Source: a virus. From it: a DNA stretch of 33,883 nucleotides. Made by a program: the position numbers and the translations under genes. The stretch is from positions 1-33,883 of the IMG/VR virus record IMGVR_UViG_3300046011_007459, one strand, 5' to 3'. The notes under the pieces are model-generated. The model saw only the letters and a program-made list of their open reading frames with translations. It did no database searches and had not been told where the DNA came from. Below, piece by piece: positions 1-6,295 of this stretch; positions within the stretch are counted from its first letter, which is position 1; each line of letters opens with the position of its first letter.

Positions 1-126
1 TACGGCATGCGGCTTGTGTCGTGGGACAACGCCAAGCCCGGTGATTTCGTCACCTTCAATTGGGACGGTGGCGTGCCCGACCATATCGGCATGCTCGTGG
101 AGCGGTACCCCGACTCGGCCAAGTGC
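1..126. repeat. Terminal overlap of a circular assembly (copy 1)
   Basis: These 126 bases are identical to 33757-33882; the next base differs (G at 127, T at 33883). The overlap falls inside one open reading frame and restores it, which is what an assembler leaves when it opens a circular or circularly permuted molecule. The length is close to a common assembly k-mer size. It is therefore most likely not a biological direct terminal repeat. Confidence 0.85.
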
Positions 127-243
127 GTGGAGGGCAACACAAGCCCGACCAACGGGCCGGGAATGTCGCAGTCAAACGGCGGCGGCATGTACGTGCGCCA
201 CCGTGACCGCTCGCAAATCCAAGCAATCATTCGTTGGACGTAA
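1..243 (+). CDS. Endolysin, C-terminal part (CHAP domain), continues from the window end
   Basis: This is the 3' end of the endolysin gene that starts at 33208. Positions 1-126 are identical to 33757-33882, so joining the ends gives one 263-residue protein. This segment begins in frame at position 1 and holds the second half of the CHAP amidase/endopeptidase domain: the DHIGML stretch with the probable catalytic His (about residue 211 of the joined protein) and a downstream EGNT, matching the usual Cys-His-polar triad order. The catalytic Cys lies in the 5' part. The stop is at 241-243 and is followed at once by the ribosome-binding site of the holin-like gene. It cuts host peptidoglycan at lysis. 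Confidence 0.9.
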   Translation, partial: YGMRLVSWDNAKPGDFVTFNWDGGVPDHIGMLVERYPDSAKCVEGNTSPTNGPGMSQSNGGGMYVRHRDRSQIQAIIRWT

Positions 244-254
244 GGGGTAGCAAC

Positions 255-518
255 GTGAACACGGTTCCTTTTGGGTGGGCGTCGCGTATCGGCACTATTG
301 GGGCAGTCGCCGCGGTGCTCGTGCCGTTTATCCCCGAGCTTGCCGACCAGGCGGCGTCAATTGGCGTGCCGGGCTCGGTGTGGGTGTGGGTCGGTGGCCT
401 GCTTGCCACCGTCGTGGTCATCGGGCGCATGGCGCAGGCCGCCATTAACACCGTCTACGGGCAGCATGAAGGCGGCGAGCTCTACGCCGACGTGCCCGAG
501 GGCGATACCGAGGCATAA
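255..518 (+). CDS. Holin-like two-TM membrane protein
   Basis: An 87-residue protein. The GTG at 255 was chosen because an AAGGGG ribosome-binding sequence lies 7-8 bases upstream, directly after the endolysin stop; an in-frame ATG at 234 would overlap that stop and lacks such a site. Two hydrophobic segments are visible (about residues 12-28 and 40-57), separated by a short charged turn. The acidic tail ends in GDTEA. Its size, topology and place just after the endolysin fit a holin that permeabilises the inner membrane. No family was recognised, so the call rests on topology and context. A second TM protein lies on the other side of the endolysin at 32957. Confidence 0.65.
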   Translation: MNTVPFGWASRIGTIGAVAAVLVPFIPELADQAASIGVPGSVWVWVGGLLATVVVIGRMAQAAINTVYGQHEGGELYADVPEGDTEA

Positions 519-523
519 GGCGC

Positions 524-754
524 ATGGGGCTGCTTGACGACATACAAGCCGAGTCGACAGCACGGCCCCATGTGTGCAGCGTCGCCAAGGTGCTGGCCGA
601 GCTTGACCCCGCCGAGGCCAAAGAGCTTGAGGCCGCCCTTGGTGACGAGGGCGTGACCCACACCGCCGTTGCGCGAGTGCTTACCCGCCGCGGCTTTGAT
701 ATGCACGCCAAGCGCGTGGCCAACCACCGAAACGGCGCTTGTGCCTGCGCTTAG
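524..754 (+). CDS. Small helix-turn-helix protein
   Basis: A 76-residue protein starting 5 bases after the holin-like gene, with AAGG upstream of the ATG. Residues 44-70 (around GVTHTAVARVLTRRGF) look like a helix-turn-helix with a recognition helix. An acidic helical stretch rich in Glu and Ala precedes it. The C-terminus has Cys residues in its last few positions. It overlaps the following phosphoesterase gene by 14 bp, so the two are probably translationally coupled. In actinobacteriophages small HTH proteins often sit next to such phosphoesterases. The target is unknown; it could be a regulator or a DNA-binding partner of the phosphoesterase. Confidence 0.6.
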   Translation: MGLLDDIQAESTARPHVCSVAKVLAELDPAEAKELEAALGDEGVTHTAVARVLTRRGFDMHAKRVANHRNGACACA

Positions 755-1757
755 TGATGAATTCAACGCCGAGCAGCGCATTGCCGAGCTAGAGCGCACC
801 GCCCGCAACCTTCAACGCCGGCTTGCGCAGGCCAAGGCCAAGACCGCCGACCTGGTTGACGCGGTTTTTGAGGGCGCACGCGAAGCGGCGTTGATTGTCG
901 GGCAGCCCAAGCCCGTCACGCCGCCGAAGCGCGACAAGCGCACCAAGGATGCGGCCGCAGGGCTCTTGCACCTCACCGATTGGCAGCTAGGCAAGGAAAC
1001 GGCCGATTACTCAACCGAGGTGTGCGAGCGCCGCGTTATGCAGGCCGTTGCCAAGACCATTCGGATAACCGAAGTACAGCGGGCCGACCACCCGGTGCCG
1101 GTGTGTCATGTGATGTTCGGCGGCGACCACGTTGAGAACGTCGACACCTACCCGCTGCAAATTGCCGAGACTGACTCAACGATTTTTGAGCAGGTGTTCC
1201 GCGCCGCGTCGCTCATGCAAGCGGTCGTCATTAGCCTGCTCGGGAGCTTTGACCGCGTTGAGGTGTGGGAGGTTGCCGGAAACCACGGGCGCATTGGTCG
1301 ACGCGGGCAGTACCCGGCCGGCGACAATTTCGACCGTATCGCCTGCAAGATTGCCCGCGACCAGCTTGCCGCCCAAGACCGGCTGACCTGGCACGCCCCG
1401 AGCGGGTGGCATGAAATCGTCACCATTGGCGAGTACCGGGCGGCGCTCATCCACGGCCACGAAATCAAATCCTTTGGCGGGGGGGTACCTCACTACGGGA
1501 TACACAAGGCCGCAAACGCATGGGCCTCGGGCGTCATTGAGCCTTTTTCGGACTTGTACCTTGGGCATATGCACCAGGTACTTCAAATGACCTTGAGCAG
1601 CGGGCAGGGCCGCGTATTCATGACCGGCTCAACCGAGTCGTCAAGCGAGTACGCACGACAGTGGGTAAAGGCTGCCGGCACCCCGTCGCAACGATTCCAC
1701 GAGATTGACCCCGAGCGCGGGCGCGTGACGGGTGAATGGGTTTTGTGGCTTGACTGA
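741..1757 (+). CDS. Mre11/SbcD-like calcineurin-type metallophosphoesterase
   Basis: A 338-residue protein. GTG 741 is preferred over earlier in-frame starts because it gives only a 14-bp overlap with the HTH gene. A charged coiled-coil-like region (about residues 5-45) precedes the catalytic domain. The metal-binding motifs are visible in order: LTDWQLGK (DxQ where the family usually has DxH), MFGGDHVEN (GD), VAGNHGRIG (GNH), a HGHE and a terminal LYLGHMHQ (GHxH). This is the calcineurin-like phosphoesterase fold used by Mre11/SbcD nucleases. Phage members are thought to act on DNA ends, but the substrate cannot be read from the sequence. No SbcC-like ATPase partner is present. Confidence 0.8.
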   Translation: MPALSDEFNAEQRIAELERTARNLQRRLAQAKAKTADLVDAVFEGAREAALIVGQPKPVTPPKRDKRTKDAAAGLLHLTDWQLGKETADYSTEVCERRVMQAVAKTIRITEVQRADHPVPVCHVMFGGDHVENVDTYPLQIAETDSTIFEQVFRAASLMQAVVISLLGSFDRVEVWEVAGNHGRIGRRGQYPAGDNFDRIACKIARDQLAAQDRLTWHAPSGWHEIVTIGEYRAALIHGHEIKSFGGGVPHYGIHKAANAWASGVIEPFSDLYLGHMHQVLQMTLSSGQGRVFMTGSTESSSEYARQWVKAAGTPSQRFHEIDPERGRVTGEWVLWLD

Positions 1758-2001
1758 CGGGGGCGGAATCCACGAGGCCATTGCCGCCGAGCTTGGTGAC
1801 GGTGACTTTCTCGTGCAATGGGTGTACGTGGCTGACGTCATGGCACCCGACGGCACCCGGTCGATTGTGACCGAGGGCGGCGGCGGCCCCGACGGTGGGC
1901 CGGCCGCGTGGGTCGTCATGGGCCTGCTGCATGCCGGCGTTGCCATTGCCACTGACCAGCTTATGCACCCCGACGACTACGACCTAGACGAGGATGACTA
2001 G
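1732..2001 (+). CDS. Small acidic protein of unknown function
   Basis: An 89-residue protein from GTG 1732, overlapping the phosphoesterase 3' end by 26 bp; a TTG at 1750 is an alternative start. It has a central WVYVADVMAPDG segment, a Gly-rich turn, a helical AWVVMGLLHAGV segment and a very acidic C-terminus (DDYDLDEDD). The layout resembles a small family of actinophage proteins of about 80-90 residues, but I cannot assign a function. The stop overlaps the stop of the leftward XRE gene: both share the bases CTAG at 1998-2001. Confidence 0.6.
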   Translation: MNGFCGLTDGGGIHEAIAAELGDGDFLVQWVYVADVMAPDGTRSIVTEGGGGPDGGPAAWVVMGLLHAGVAIATDQLMHPDDYDLDEDD

Positions 2002-2258
2002 AGGTAGTCGATAAGCCCTAGCCACCAATCCGCGCTAATCCCGCTGGCAACCACGAGCTTGCGCAGGGCGTCGTATGACGGCAGCGACCGCCCTTGCTCC
2101 CAATTGAAAACGGTTTGCTCGGTCAGCCCCGTCATATCGCTGACCTGGCGTTGGCTAAGGCCGCGCCTATCGCGCCACTCCCGCAATCTCGTGGCAAAGA
2201 CTTGTTGAGTGCGGCCCCCTCCCCGGTCCCCGTTGTCCGGTGGAGGAATGGCGCTCAT
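1998..2258 (-). CDS. XRE-family helix-turn-helix regulator
   Basis: An 86-residue leftward protein. After a disordered Pro/Gly-rich N-terminus (residues 1-17), residues 22-80 form a Cro/C1-type HTH: LREWRDRRGLSQRQVSDMTGL is helices 1-2, TEQTVFNWEQGRSLPS is the recognition helix and turn, and YDALRKLVVASG follows. The C-terminal SADWWLGL motif is common in small phage repressors. An AAGGA lies about 10 bases before the ATG. It may be a Cro-like antagonist or a second repressor to the leftward gene at 2414-2902. It diverges from the small gene at 2350 and shares the CTAG stop overlap with the gene ending at 2001. Confidence 0.8.
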   Translation of the reverse strand: MSAIPPPDNGDRGGGRTQQVFATRLREWRDRRGLSQRQVSDMTGLTEQTVFNWEQGRSLPSYDALRKLVVASGISADWWLGLIDYL

Positions 2259-2349
2259 GCCGGTTCAGTCCTTCAAAGCCCTTGCCGTGCTTACCACAGC
2301 GTTGTTAGGGTTTCCGACCCGGCTACTCCCCAAATGGCTAGGTATTGCC

Positions 2350-2550
2350 ATGGCAAACGTCACCGATAATCTCACCGACAACCAGCGTGAGGCCGTACTT
2401 GAGGTCGCACGGGCTATGTGCGTGGCCGCTGCGAGGCTGCACGCGACCGACCACGTTGCTTTGGCGCTAGGGGAATCGGCCCGCCGATATCGGGAGATTG
2501 CAACGCCCCGTCAAGAGGCTCAACCGCCGCGTCAACAAGGCGCTGGTTGA
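2350..2550 (+). CDS. Small helical protein, divergent from the XRE gene (tentative)
   Basis: A possible 66-residue protein. Residues 1-50 are helical and use codons like neighbouring genes (GAC, GAG, CTTGAG), while the last 16 residues are Pro/Gln-rich and look like an unselected tail. It overlaps the 3' end of the repressor gene at 2414-2902 by 137 bp on the other strand. There the repressor's own C-terminus also looks low-complexity, so both could be real with junk tails. The ribosome-binding site is weak. No family was recognised. An alternative is that this is only a shadow of the repressor region. Confidence 0.35.
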   Translation: MANVTDNLTDNQREAVLEVARAMCVAAARLHATDHVALALGESARRYREIATPRQEAQPPRQQGAG

Positions 2551-2902
2551 CGTCAGCGGCTTGGCCTTCGGGCTCAAGCACAATGTCGGCACCGACACGC
2601 CGGCCGAGCATTACGTCCATGCTCATGCCGAGAACATCGGCCAGGGCAACGGCGGCGTCAAGCAGCATTGAGCCCTTTTCGCGCTCAATTTGCGCGAGCC
2701 AGCTTTCCCCGTAGTCACGGTCGCACTTGGCGGCAACGGCTTGGGCAACCCGCTTTTGCGTAAGCCCGAGCTCTTTGCGCCTGGCCTTGATGCGGGCACC
2801 CGTGCCATACGGGATTCGGGACGGTGGCGGCATACCGGGGCATGGTCCCCCTTTGGCGCGTAATCCGCAACCGCACTTTCGTACAGGGGTACGCTTTCCC
2901 AC
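2414..2902 (-). CDS. XRE-family repressor, probable immunity repressor
   Basis: A 162-residue leftward protein from GTG 2902; a later ATG at about 2833 would remove a Cys-containing N-terminus (CGCGL...GGPCPG). The HTH is clear: RIKARRKELGLTQKRVAQAVA, then SWLAQIEREKGSM as the recognition helix region, then LLDAAVALADVLGMSMDVMLG, typical of Cro/C1-type regulators. No LexA-like Ser/Lys protease domain is visible, so induction would not be by RecA-stimulated self-cleavage. It lies upstream of and divergent from the early rightward operon (3016 onward), the expected place of a lysogeny repressor. The C-terminal 40 residues are low-complexity. Confidence 0.75.
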   Translation of the reverse strand: MGKRTPVRKCGCGLRAKGGPCPGMPPPSRIPYGTGARIKARRKELGLTQKRVAQAVAAKCDRDYGESWLAQIEREKGSMLLDAAVALADVLGMSMDVMLGRRVGADIVLEPEGQAADVNQRLVDAAVEPLDGALQSPDIGGPIPLAPKQRGRSRAASQRPRT

Positions 2903-2942
2903 GTTTTCCCGCTACGTGCATGGTATTGCGTGGCGCATGACC

Positions 2943-2972
2943 TTGAGCCGGTCGGAAGTCATGCGGTACGGT
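2943..2972 (+). promoter_or_regulatory. Putative early rightward promoter
   Basis: A TTGAGC -35-like box (2943-2948) is separated by 18 bp from a TACGGT -10-like box (2967-2972). It lies between the divergent repressor gene and the first rightward early gene at 3016, where an early promoter is expected. The match is partial and rests on sequence inspection only. Confidence 0.4.
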
Positions 2973-3015
2973 GGGCACATCTACTACCCCACGCCAACCA
3001 ACGTGAGGCAATGCC

Positions 3016-3141
3016 ATGAATCCCACAAAGACACACCGAGGCCGGCCCGCTCCCGATTGGGACGACCGCCTTTACGCCATTTCGGTGTTCATCATCATTG
3101 TGTCGTCGCCATGGGTCATTCAGTGGGCGCTTGCGTTGTAG
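3016..3141 (+). CDS. Tiny single-pass membrane protein
   Basis: A 41-residue ORF. The N-terminal 18 residues are hydrophilic (NPTKTHRGRP then DWDD) and residues 20-41 form one hydrophobic segment (AISVFIIIVSSPWVIQWALAL). A GAGG lies 8-9 bases before the ATG. It is the first gene downstream of the putative early promoter and 25 bases ahead of recT. The position and topology would suit a superinfection-exclusion or host-takeover peptide, but nothing in the sequence proves this. Confidence 0.5.
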   Translation: MNPTKTHRGRPAPDWDDRLYAISVFIIIVSSPWVIQWALAL

Positions 3142-3166
3142 GCGTGACGACCCAACGAGGGCACAC

Positions 3167-3952
3167 ATGAGTACGTCACTTGTCAAAGCTGACCAGCGCG
3201 ACCCGGTCGCACTTGGTCAGGTGCTTAGTCAGTCGGGCTATTTCGCTGACGCCAAGCAGGCCGCCCAAGCCGCGGTCAAGGTCATGGCCGGTGAGGAAGT
3301 CGGGCTTGGGCCTGTCGCATCCATGACCGGCATTCACATTGTGCAAGGCAAGGTCACGCTCGGGGCCAACATCATTGCCGCGCTTGTGCGCAGGCACCCC
3401 GACTACGACTACGACGTGACCGAGCACACCGACCAGGCGTGCGAAATCCGCTTCACATACAAGGGCAAGCCCGCGGGCACCTCGCGCTTCACCATGGACG
3501 ACGCGAGCAAGGCGGGGCTTCTCAAGTCACCGACGTGGAAGGCGCACCCGCGCAACATGCTCTTTGCCCGTGCCATGAGCAACGGCGCAAAGTGGTACGC
3601 GCCCGACGTGAGCGCAGGCGCACCGCTCTACACACCCGATGAGCTCGGGGCCGAGGTTGACGGCGAAACGCTTGAGGTTGTGGCGCTGCCGCCGCAGGAC
3701 GTAAGCCACGTCGCCGAGCCGGTTGAGACAACGCCGGAATACGTTGAGCCGATGCTTGAGGAATTGGCCCCGGCCACCGACGACTTTGACGGCAAGGGCG
3801 CGTTTATTGACCTTTGCGACGAGTACGGCGACGGCGCGACCAAGGACGCCTTTCGGGCGCTTGGCATCACATCCACCAAGGACGTCACGGCCGAGGCGGT
3901 GGCCAAGGTCAAGGCGACGCTTGCGCTCGGCGGCGAGGACGTGGCCGCATGA
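3167..3952 (+). CDS. recT: RecT-family single-strand annealing protein
   Basis: A 261-residue protein; ATG 3167 follows a GAGGG by about 7 bases. The N-terminal two thirds match the RecT family as seen in many actinophages: a helical segment with VMAGEEVGLGPVASMTGIHI, KVTLGANIIAALVRR, the DQACEIRFTYKG strand, FTMDDASKAGLL and PRNMLFARAMSNGAKWYAPD, then YTPDELG. The C-terminal 70 residues are acidic and end in a small helical domain. It pairs complementary single strands during phage recombination or replication. Its probable partner nuclease is encoded three genes downstream at 4444. It overlaps the next gene by ATGA. Confidence 0.87.
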   Translation: MSTSLVKADQRDPVALGQVLSQSGYFADAKQAAQAAVKVMAGEEVGLGPVASMTGIHIVQGKVTLGANIIAALVRRHPDYDYDVTEHTDQACEIRFTYKGKPAGTSRFTMDDASKAGLLKSPTWKAHPRNMLFARAMSNGAKWYAPDVSAGAPLYTPDELGAEVDGETLEVVALPPQDVSHVAEPVETTPEYVEPMLEELAPATDDFDGKGAFIDLCDEYGDGATKDAFRALGITSTKDVTAEAVAKVKATLALGGEDVAA

Positions 3953-4203
3953 GCACCACCGTGCAGGACATACGTGAGCGCGAGCGCACCCGCGCAAGTC
4001 TCGCTTACCTCATGGCGCTTGACGCGCTTGACGCGGCGCAGGCGCGAGTGGCGGCACTTGCTCACAAGGCAAAGCGTGGCGTCTTTAACGAGCCCATGCA
4101 CCTGGCCGCGCTTGGAAACCTTGAGCGTGCCGTGTCCGAGCTTCGCCGGGCCGAGCAGCACACCCGCGGCATGGTTGAGGAAGGTGGCCCCGATGCCGCG
4201 TGA
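3949..4203 (+). CDS. Hypothetical helical protein in the recombination operon
   Basis: An 84-residue protein, ATGA-overlapping recT. It is almost entirely helical, with alternating charged and Ala/Leu residues (RERERTRASLAYLMALDALDA, then AQARVAALAHKAKRG, and a LERAVSELRRAEQHTR helix), suggesting a helical hairpin or coiled coil. No family was recognised. It lies between recT and its putative nuclease partner, so a role in the same recombination module is possible. It overlaps the next gene by 11 bp. Confidence 0.6.
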   Translation: MSTTVQDIRERERTRASLAYLMALDALDAAQARVAALAHKAKRGVFNEPMHLAALGNLERAVSELRRAEQHTRGMVEEGGPDAA

Positions 4204-4447
4204 CTACGAAACGCCTGAGGACTACGCCGGCATTGACCATGATGCCGAGGACGCCTTTGACGCCTATGCCGACCGTTGCGGCGACGCTGACCGCGAGGAA
4301 GCTGCGCTAAGGCGGTGGGAAGCGGCCCGCGAAATGCCCTTTGAGCACGACGAGCCCGAGCCTGACGACACCATTGCGCACGCCATGTGGTTGCGGCGCG
4401 AGGAATACGGCGACCAAGACCCGCCCGACGTGGAGGTTGCAGCATGA
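4193..4447 (+). CDS. Hypothetical very acidic protein
   Basis: An 84-residue protein with a very high Asp/Glu content (stretches such as DYETPEDYAGIDHDAEDAFD and HDEPEPDD). Phage proteins this small and acidic may mimic DNA or bind basic host proteins, but that is only a guess. The stop overlaps the nuclease start by ATGA. No Cys or obvious catalytic motif is seen. Confidence 0.6.
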   Translation: MPRDYETPEDYAGIDHDAEDAFDAYADRCGDADREEAALRRWEAAREMPFEHDEPEPDDTIAHAMWLRREEYGDQDPPDVEVAA

Positions 4448-5325
4448 GCACGCACGTTGACTTTGGGCTGTCCGACGCCGAGGTTGAGCGCCAAGACGCG
4501 GTCACCGCTGGCATGGCGGCCGTTGGCCTGCATCACGTATCGGCAACGCAAATCAGCATGTACCGCGACTGTGGCAGGCAATGGGCATACCGCTACGTTG
4601 CCGGCCTCAAGTCGCCGCCTGGCGGTGCGCTTGTGGTCGGCTCGGGCGTTCATGCCGCGGCTGAAATCGGCATGCTTGCCAAGCTCAACGGCGGGGGCAA
4701 CCCGAAGCCCGATGATTCCGCCGCGGCTGCCGCTGACTATGTCGGTGGCGAGTGCGCTGACGGTGACATTGTTCTTGACGACGGCGAGACAGCCGGCGCG
4801 CTCAAGGACCGGGCCGCGCTGCTTGCGAGCGCATGGGCAACCGAGGCCGCGCCACACGTTGAGCCCACGGCCGTTGAAGTCGAATTCAATGTGCCCATTG
4901 CCGGCGTGCCCGTCATCGGCCGCATGGACGTTGTGACGCCTACGCATGTGGTCGATTGGAAAACCAAGCGCCGCAACAAGCCAAACCGCAACGACGTGGT
5001 CAAGTCGGTGCAAACCGAGATTTACGCCCGCGCTGCCAACAAGCCCGTCACATACGTCTACATGGTTGACCAGGCCAAGGGCGTGTCGGTCGTTGACGTG
5101 GAGCTTGACGCGGGCGAGTCGGCCGAGGCCAAGAACATGGCCGAATCAACCGTGCGCGGTGTGGCCGAGGGCATGGCGCTTGGCGTGTGGCCGCGCAACC
5201 GCTCAACGTGGCGGTGCTCCAAGAAAGCGTGCGGGTACTTTGACCGCTGTATGTCGGGGCGTGACGACGCCATGTTTGCCGAGCTCGCCGCCGAAGCACG
5301 GGGGGCGGCGGGGGTGATGTGGTGA
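4444..5325 (+). CDS. Cas4/RecB-like PD-(D/E)XK exonuclease with Fe-S cysteines
   Basis: A 293-residue protein of the PD-(D/E)XK superfamily. An N-terminal SATQISMYRDCGRQWAYRY element carries Cys43. His70 follows in the GSGVHAAAE helix. The active site is GRMDVV (Asp162) and VVDWKTK (Asp171, Lys173), followed by the QTEIYA helix (about 190-195). The C-terminus has Cys258, Cys263 and Cys269. One N-terminal and three C-terminal cysteines are the usual arrangement for the 4Fe-4S cluster of Cas4 and AddB-type nucleases. With RecT it forms a typical exonuclease-annealase pair: this enzyme resects a DNA end and RecT anneals the exposed strand. No cas genes or CRISPR array are present, so it is not a CRISPR Cas4. 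Confidence 0.87.
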   Translation: MSTHVDFGLSDAEVERQDAVTAGMAAVGLHHVSATQISMYRDCGRQWAYRYVAGLKSPPGGALVVGSGVHAAAEIGMLAKLNGGGNPKPDDSAAAAADYVGGECADGDIVLDDGETAGALKDRAALLASAWATEAAPHVEPTAVEVEFNVPIAGVPVIGRMDVVTPTHVVDWKTKRRNKPNRNDVVKSVQTEIYARAANKPVTYVYMVDQAKGVSVVDVELDAGESAEAKNMAESTVRGVAEGMALGVWPRNRSTWRCSKKACGYFDRCMSGRDDAMFAELAAEARGAAGVMW

Positions 5326-5329
5326 GGTC

Positions 5330-5548
5330 ATGGCTCTACGAATCAACAAGCGCGATGGGTCCACGCTGCATGTGTCCTCGTGGGCCGCGTGGCGGGCGTT
5401 CTACCCGATGCATGCTCGCCGGCAATGCCCCGCGTGCGGTGGCGAGGGCTGGCAGGAGTGGTTTATTGAGGGTGGCAAGGACGCGCCCGACCGCTGGTTT
5501 GCCGAGCAATGCCGCGGGTGCCGAGGGCGCGGGTGGGTGTTTCCATGA
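5330..5548 (+). CDS. Small DnaJ-type zinc-ribbon protein
   Basis: A 72-residue protein with two CxxCxGxG-like knuckles: CPACGGEGW at about residues 33-41 and CRGCRGRGW at about 61-69, as in the DnaJ zinc-binding domain. The N-terminus has a short basic strand and an aromatic-rich segment (SSWAAWRAFYP). Such single-domain zinc-ribbon proteins are common in actinophage early regions; the role is unknown but nucleic-acid or protein binding is likely. It starts 4 bases after the nuclease gene and overlaps the next gene by ATGA. Confidence 0.7.
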   Translation: MALRINKRDGSTLHVSSWAAWRAFYPMHARRQCPACGGEGWQEWFIEGGKDAPDRWFAEQCRGCRGRGWVFP

Positions 5549-5883
5549 GTGACGCCGGCCAGCTGTCACTTGACCAGGCGCTTGCTGTCGTGAGCGACCA
5601 CGCCGACTACCAATGGGTCAAGCGTGCCCGGCGTGCGGTTGCGCACGTCGCGGAATGCAAGCCCACATTTACCGCCGATGACGTATGGGACGCGCTTGAC
5701 GCCGAGTACGACGTTGCAACCCACGAGCGCCGAGCCCTTGGCGCGGTCATGCGGTGGGCGACACGCCGCGGCATTTGCCACCCAACAGACGACTACACCC
5801 CGAGCCGCCGCCCCGAGTGCCACAAGCGCCCGGTGCGCGTGTGGGCGCGTGGCGAGTCGGGCGAAATCCGGTGGGCTGCCTAG
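5545..5883 (+). CDS. Conserved-style small protein, possible winged helix
   Basis: A 112-residue protein. A helical N-terminus is followed by FTADDVWDALDAEYDVATHERRALGAVMRWATRRGICHP and then a SRRPECHKRPVRVW strand-rich tail. The layout (helix, turn, recognition-like helix, then a beta wing) resembles short winged-helix proteins that are frequent in actinophage early regions, but I cannot name the family. It is inside the tightly overlapped early operon, 20 bp upstream of the Xis-like gene. Confidence 0.6.
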   Translation: MSDAGQLSLDQALAVVSDHADYQWVKRARRAVAHVAECKPTFTADDVWDALDAEYDVATHERRALGAVMRWATRRGICHPTDDYTPSRRPECHKRPVRVWARGESGEIRWAA

Positions 5884-5903
5884 TGACAACCGAAAGGGAA
5901 TCC

Positions 5904-6098
5904 ATGACCTCCCCCATTGTGGCCGCCGTGCCGCGTGTGGCGCTGACTCCCGAGGAAGCGGCGCGGTCGCTTGGCGTATCGCGCACATTCTTTGACGACC
6001 AGGTGCTTCCCGAGCTTGCCCACGTTCGGCGCGGCCGGCGCATCCTCGTGCCGGTCAAGGCGCTTGAGAAGTGGGCCGAAGCGAACATGGGGCGCTAA
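5904..6098 (+). CDS. Excisionase-like MerR/HTH-17 DNA-binding protein
   Basis: A 64-residue protein. ATG 5904 was chosen because a GAAAGGG lies 6-7 bases upstream; a GTG at 5883 is possible. Residues 12-64 form a typical winged HTH of the excisionase/HTH-17 type: LTPEEAARSLGVSRTFFDDQVLPEL, then VRRGRRILVPVKALEKWAE. These proteins recognise DNA next to attachment sites and steer the integrase to excision. The position just upstream of the integrase supports an Xis role. A transcription regulator role is the alternative. Confidence 0.75.
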   Translation: MTSPIVAAVPRVALTPEEAARSLGVSRTFFDDQVLPELAHVRRGRRILVPVKALEKWAEANMGR

Positions 6099-6295
6099 TG
6101 GCCGAGTCAAAGAACATTCACGCCGAGGAACGCACCAAAGAGATTCGCAGCCGCGTCAGTGTGCTCGCGTGGAATAACGCCGAAGGCATGCCGTCGTATG
6201 CCACTGACGAGGTCGTTGACGATATGCGGTGGCTGCTCAACGAAAACGAGCGCTTACGCGGTGCGCTGCTTATCTACACAGCGGTGAAGCATTGA
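6098..6295 (+). CDS. Hypothetical protein between Xis-like and integrase genes
   Basis: A 65-residue protein whose ATG overlaps the stop of the Xis-like gene by one base. It has a basic N-terminal helix, a central AWNNAEGMPSYATDEVVDDMRWLL and a leucine-rich end. No family was recognised. The stop overlaps the integrase TTG start (TTGA), so integrase translation is probably coupled to this gene. Confidence 0.6.
   Translation: MAESKNIHAEERTKEIRSRVSVLAWNNAEGMPSYATDEVVDDMRWLLNENERLRGALLIYTAVKH

Noticed and set aside
2727-3170. Rightward ORF of 147 codons over the repressor start region
   Set aside because: It overlaps the repressor coding part antisense and has no ribosome-binding site; the short ORF at 3016 is the better candidate.
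4444-5325. CRISPR-associated Cas4 and a CRISPR array
   Set aside because: The Fe-S nuclease is beside RecT in a recombination operon; no array or other cas gene is seen.
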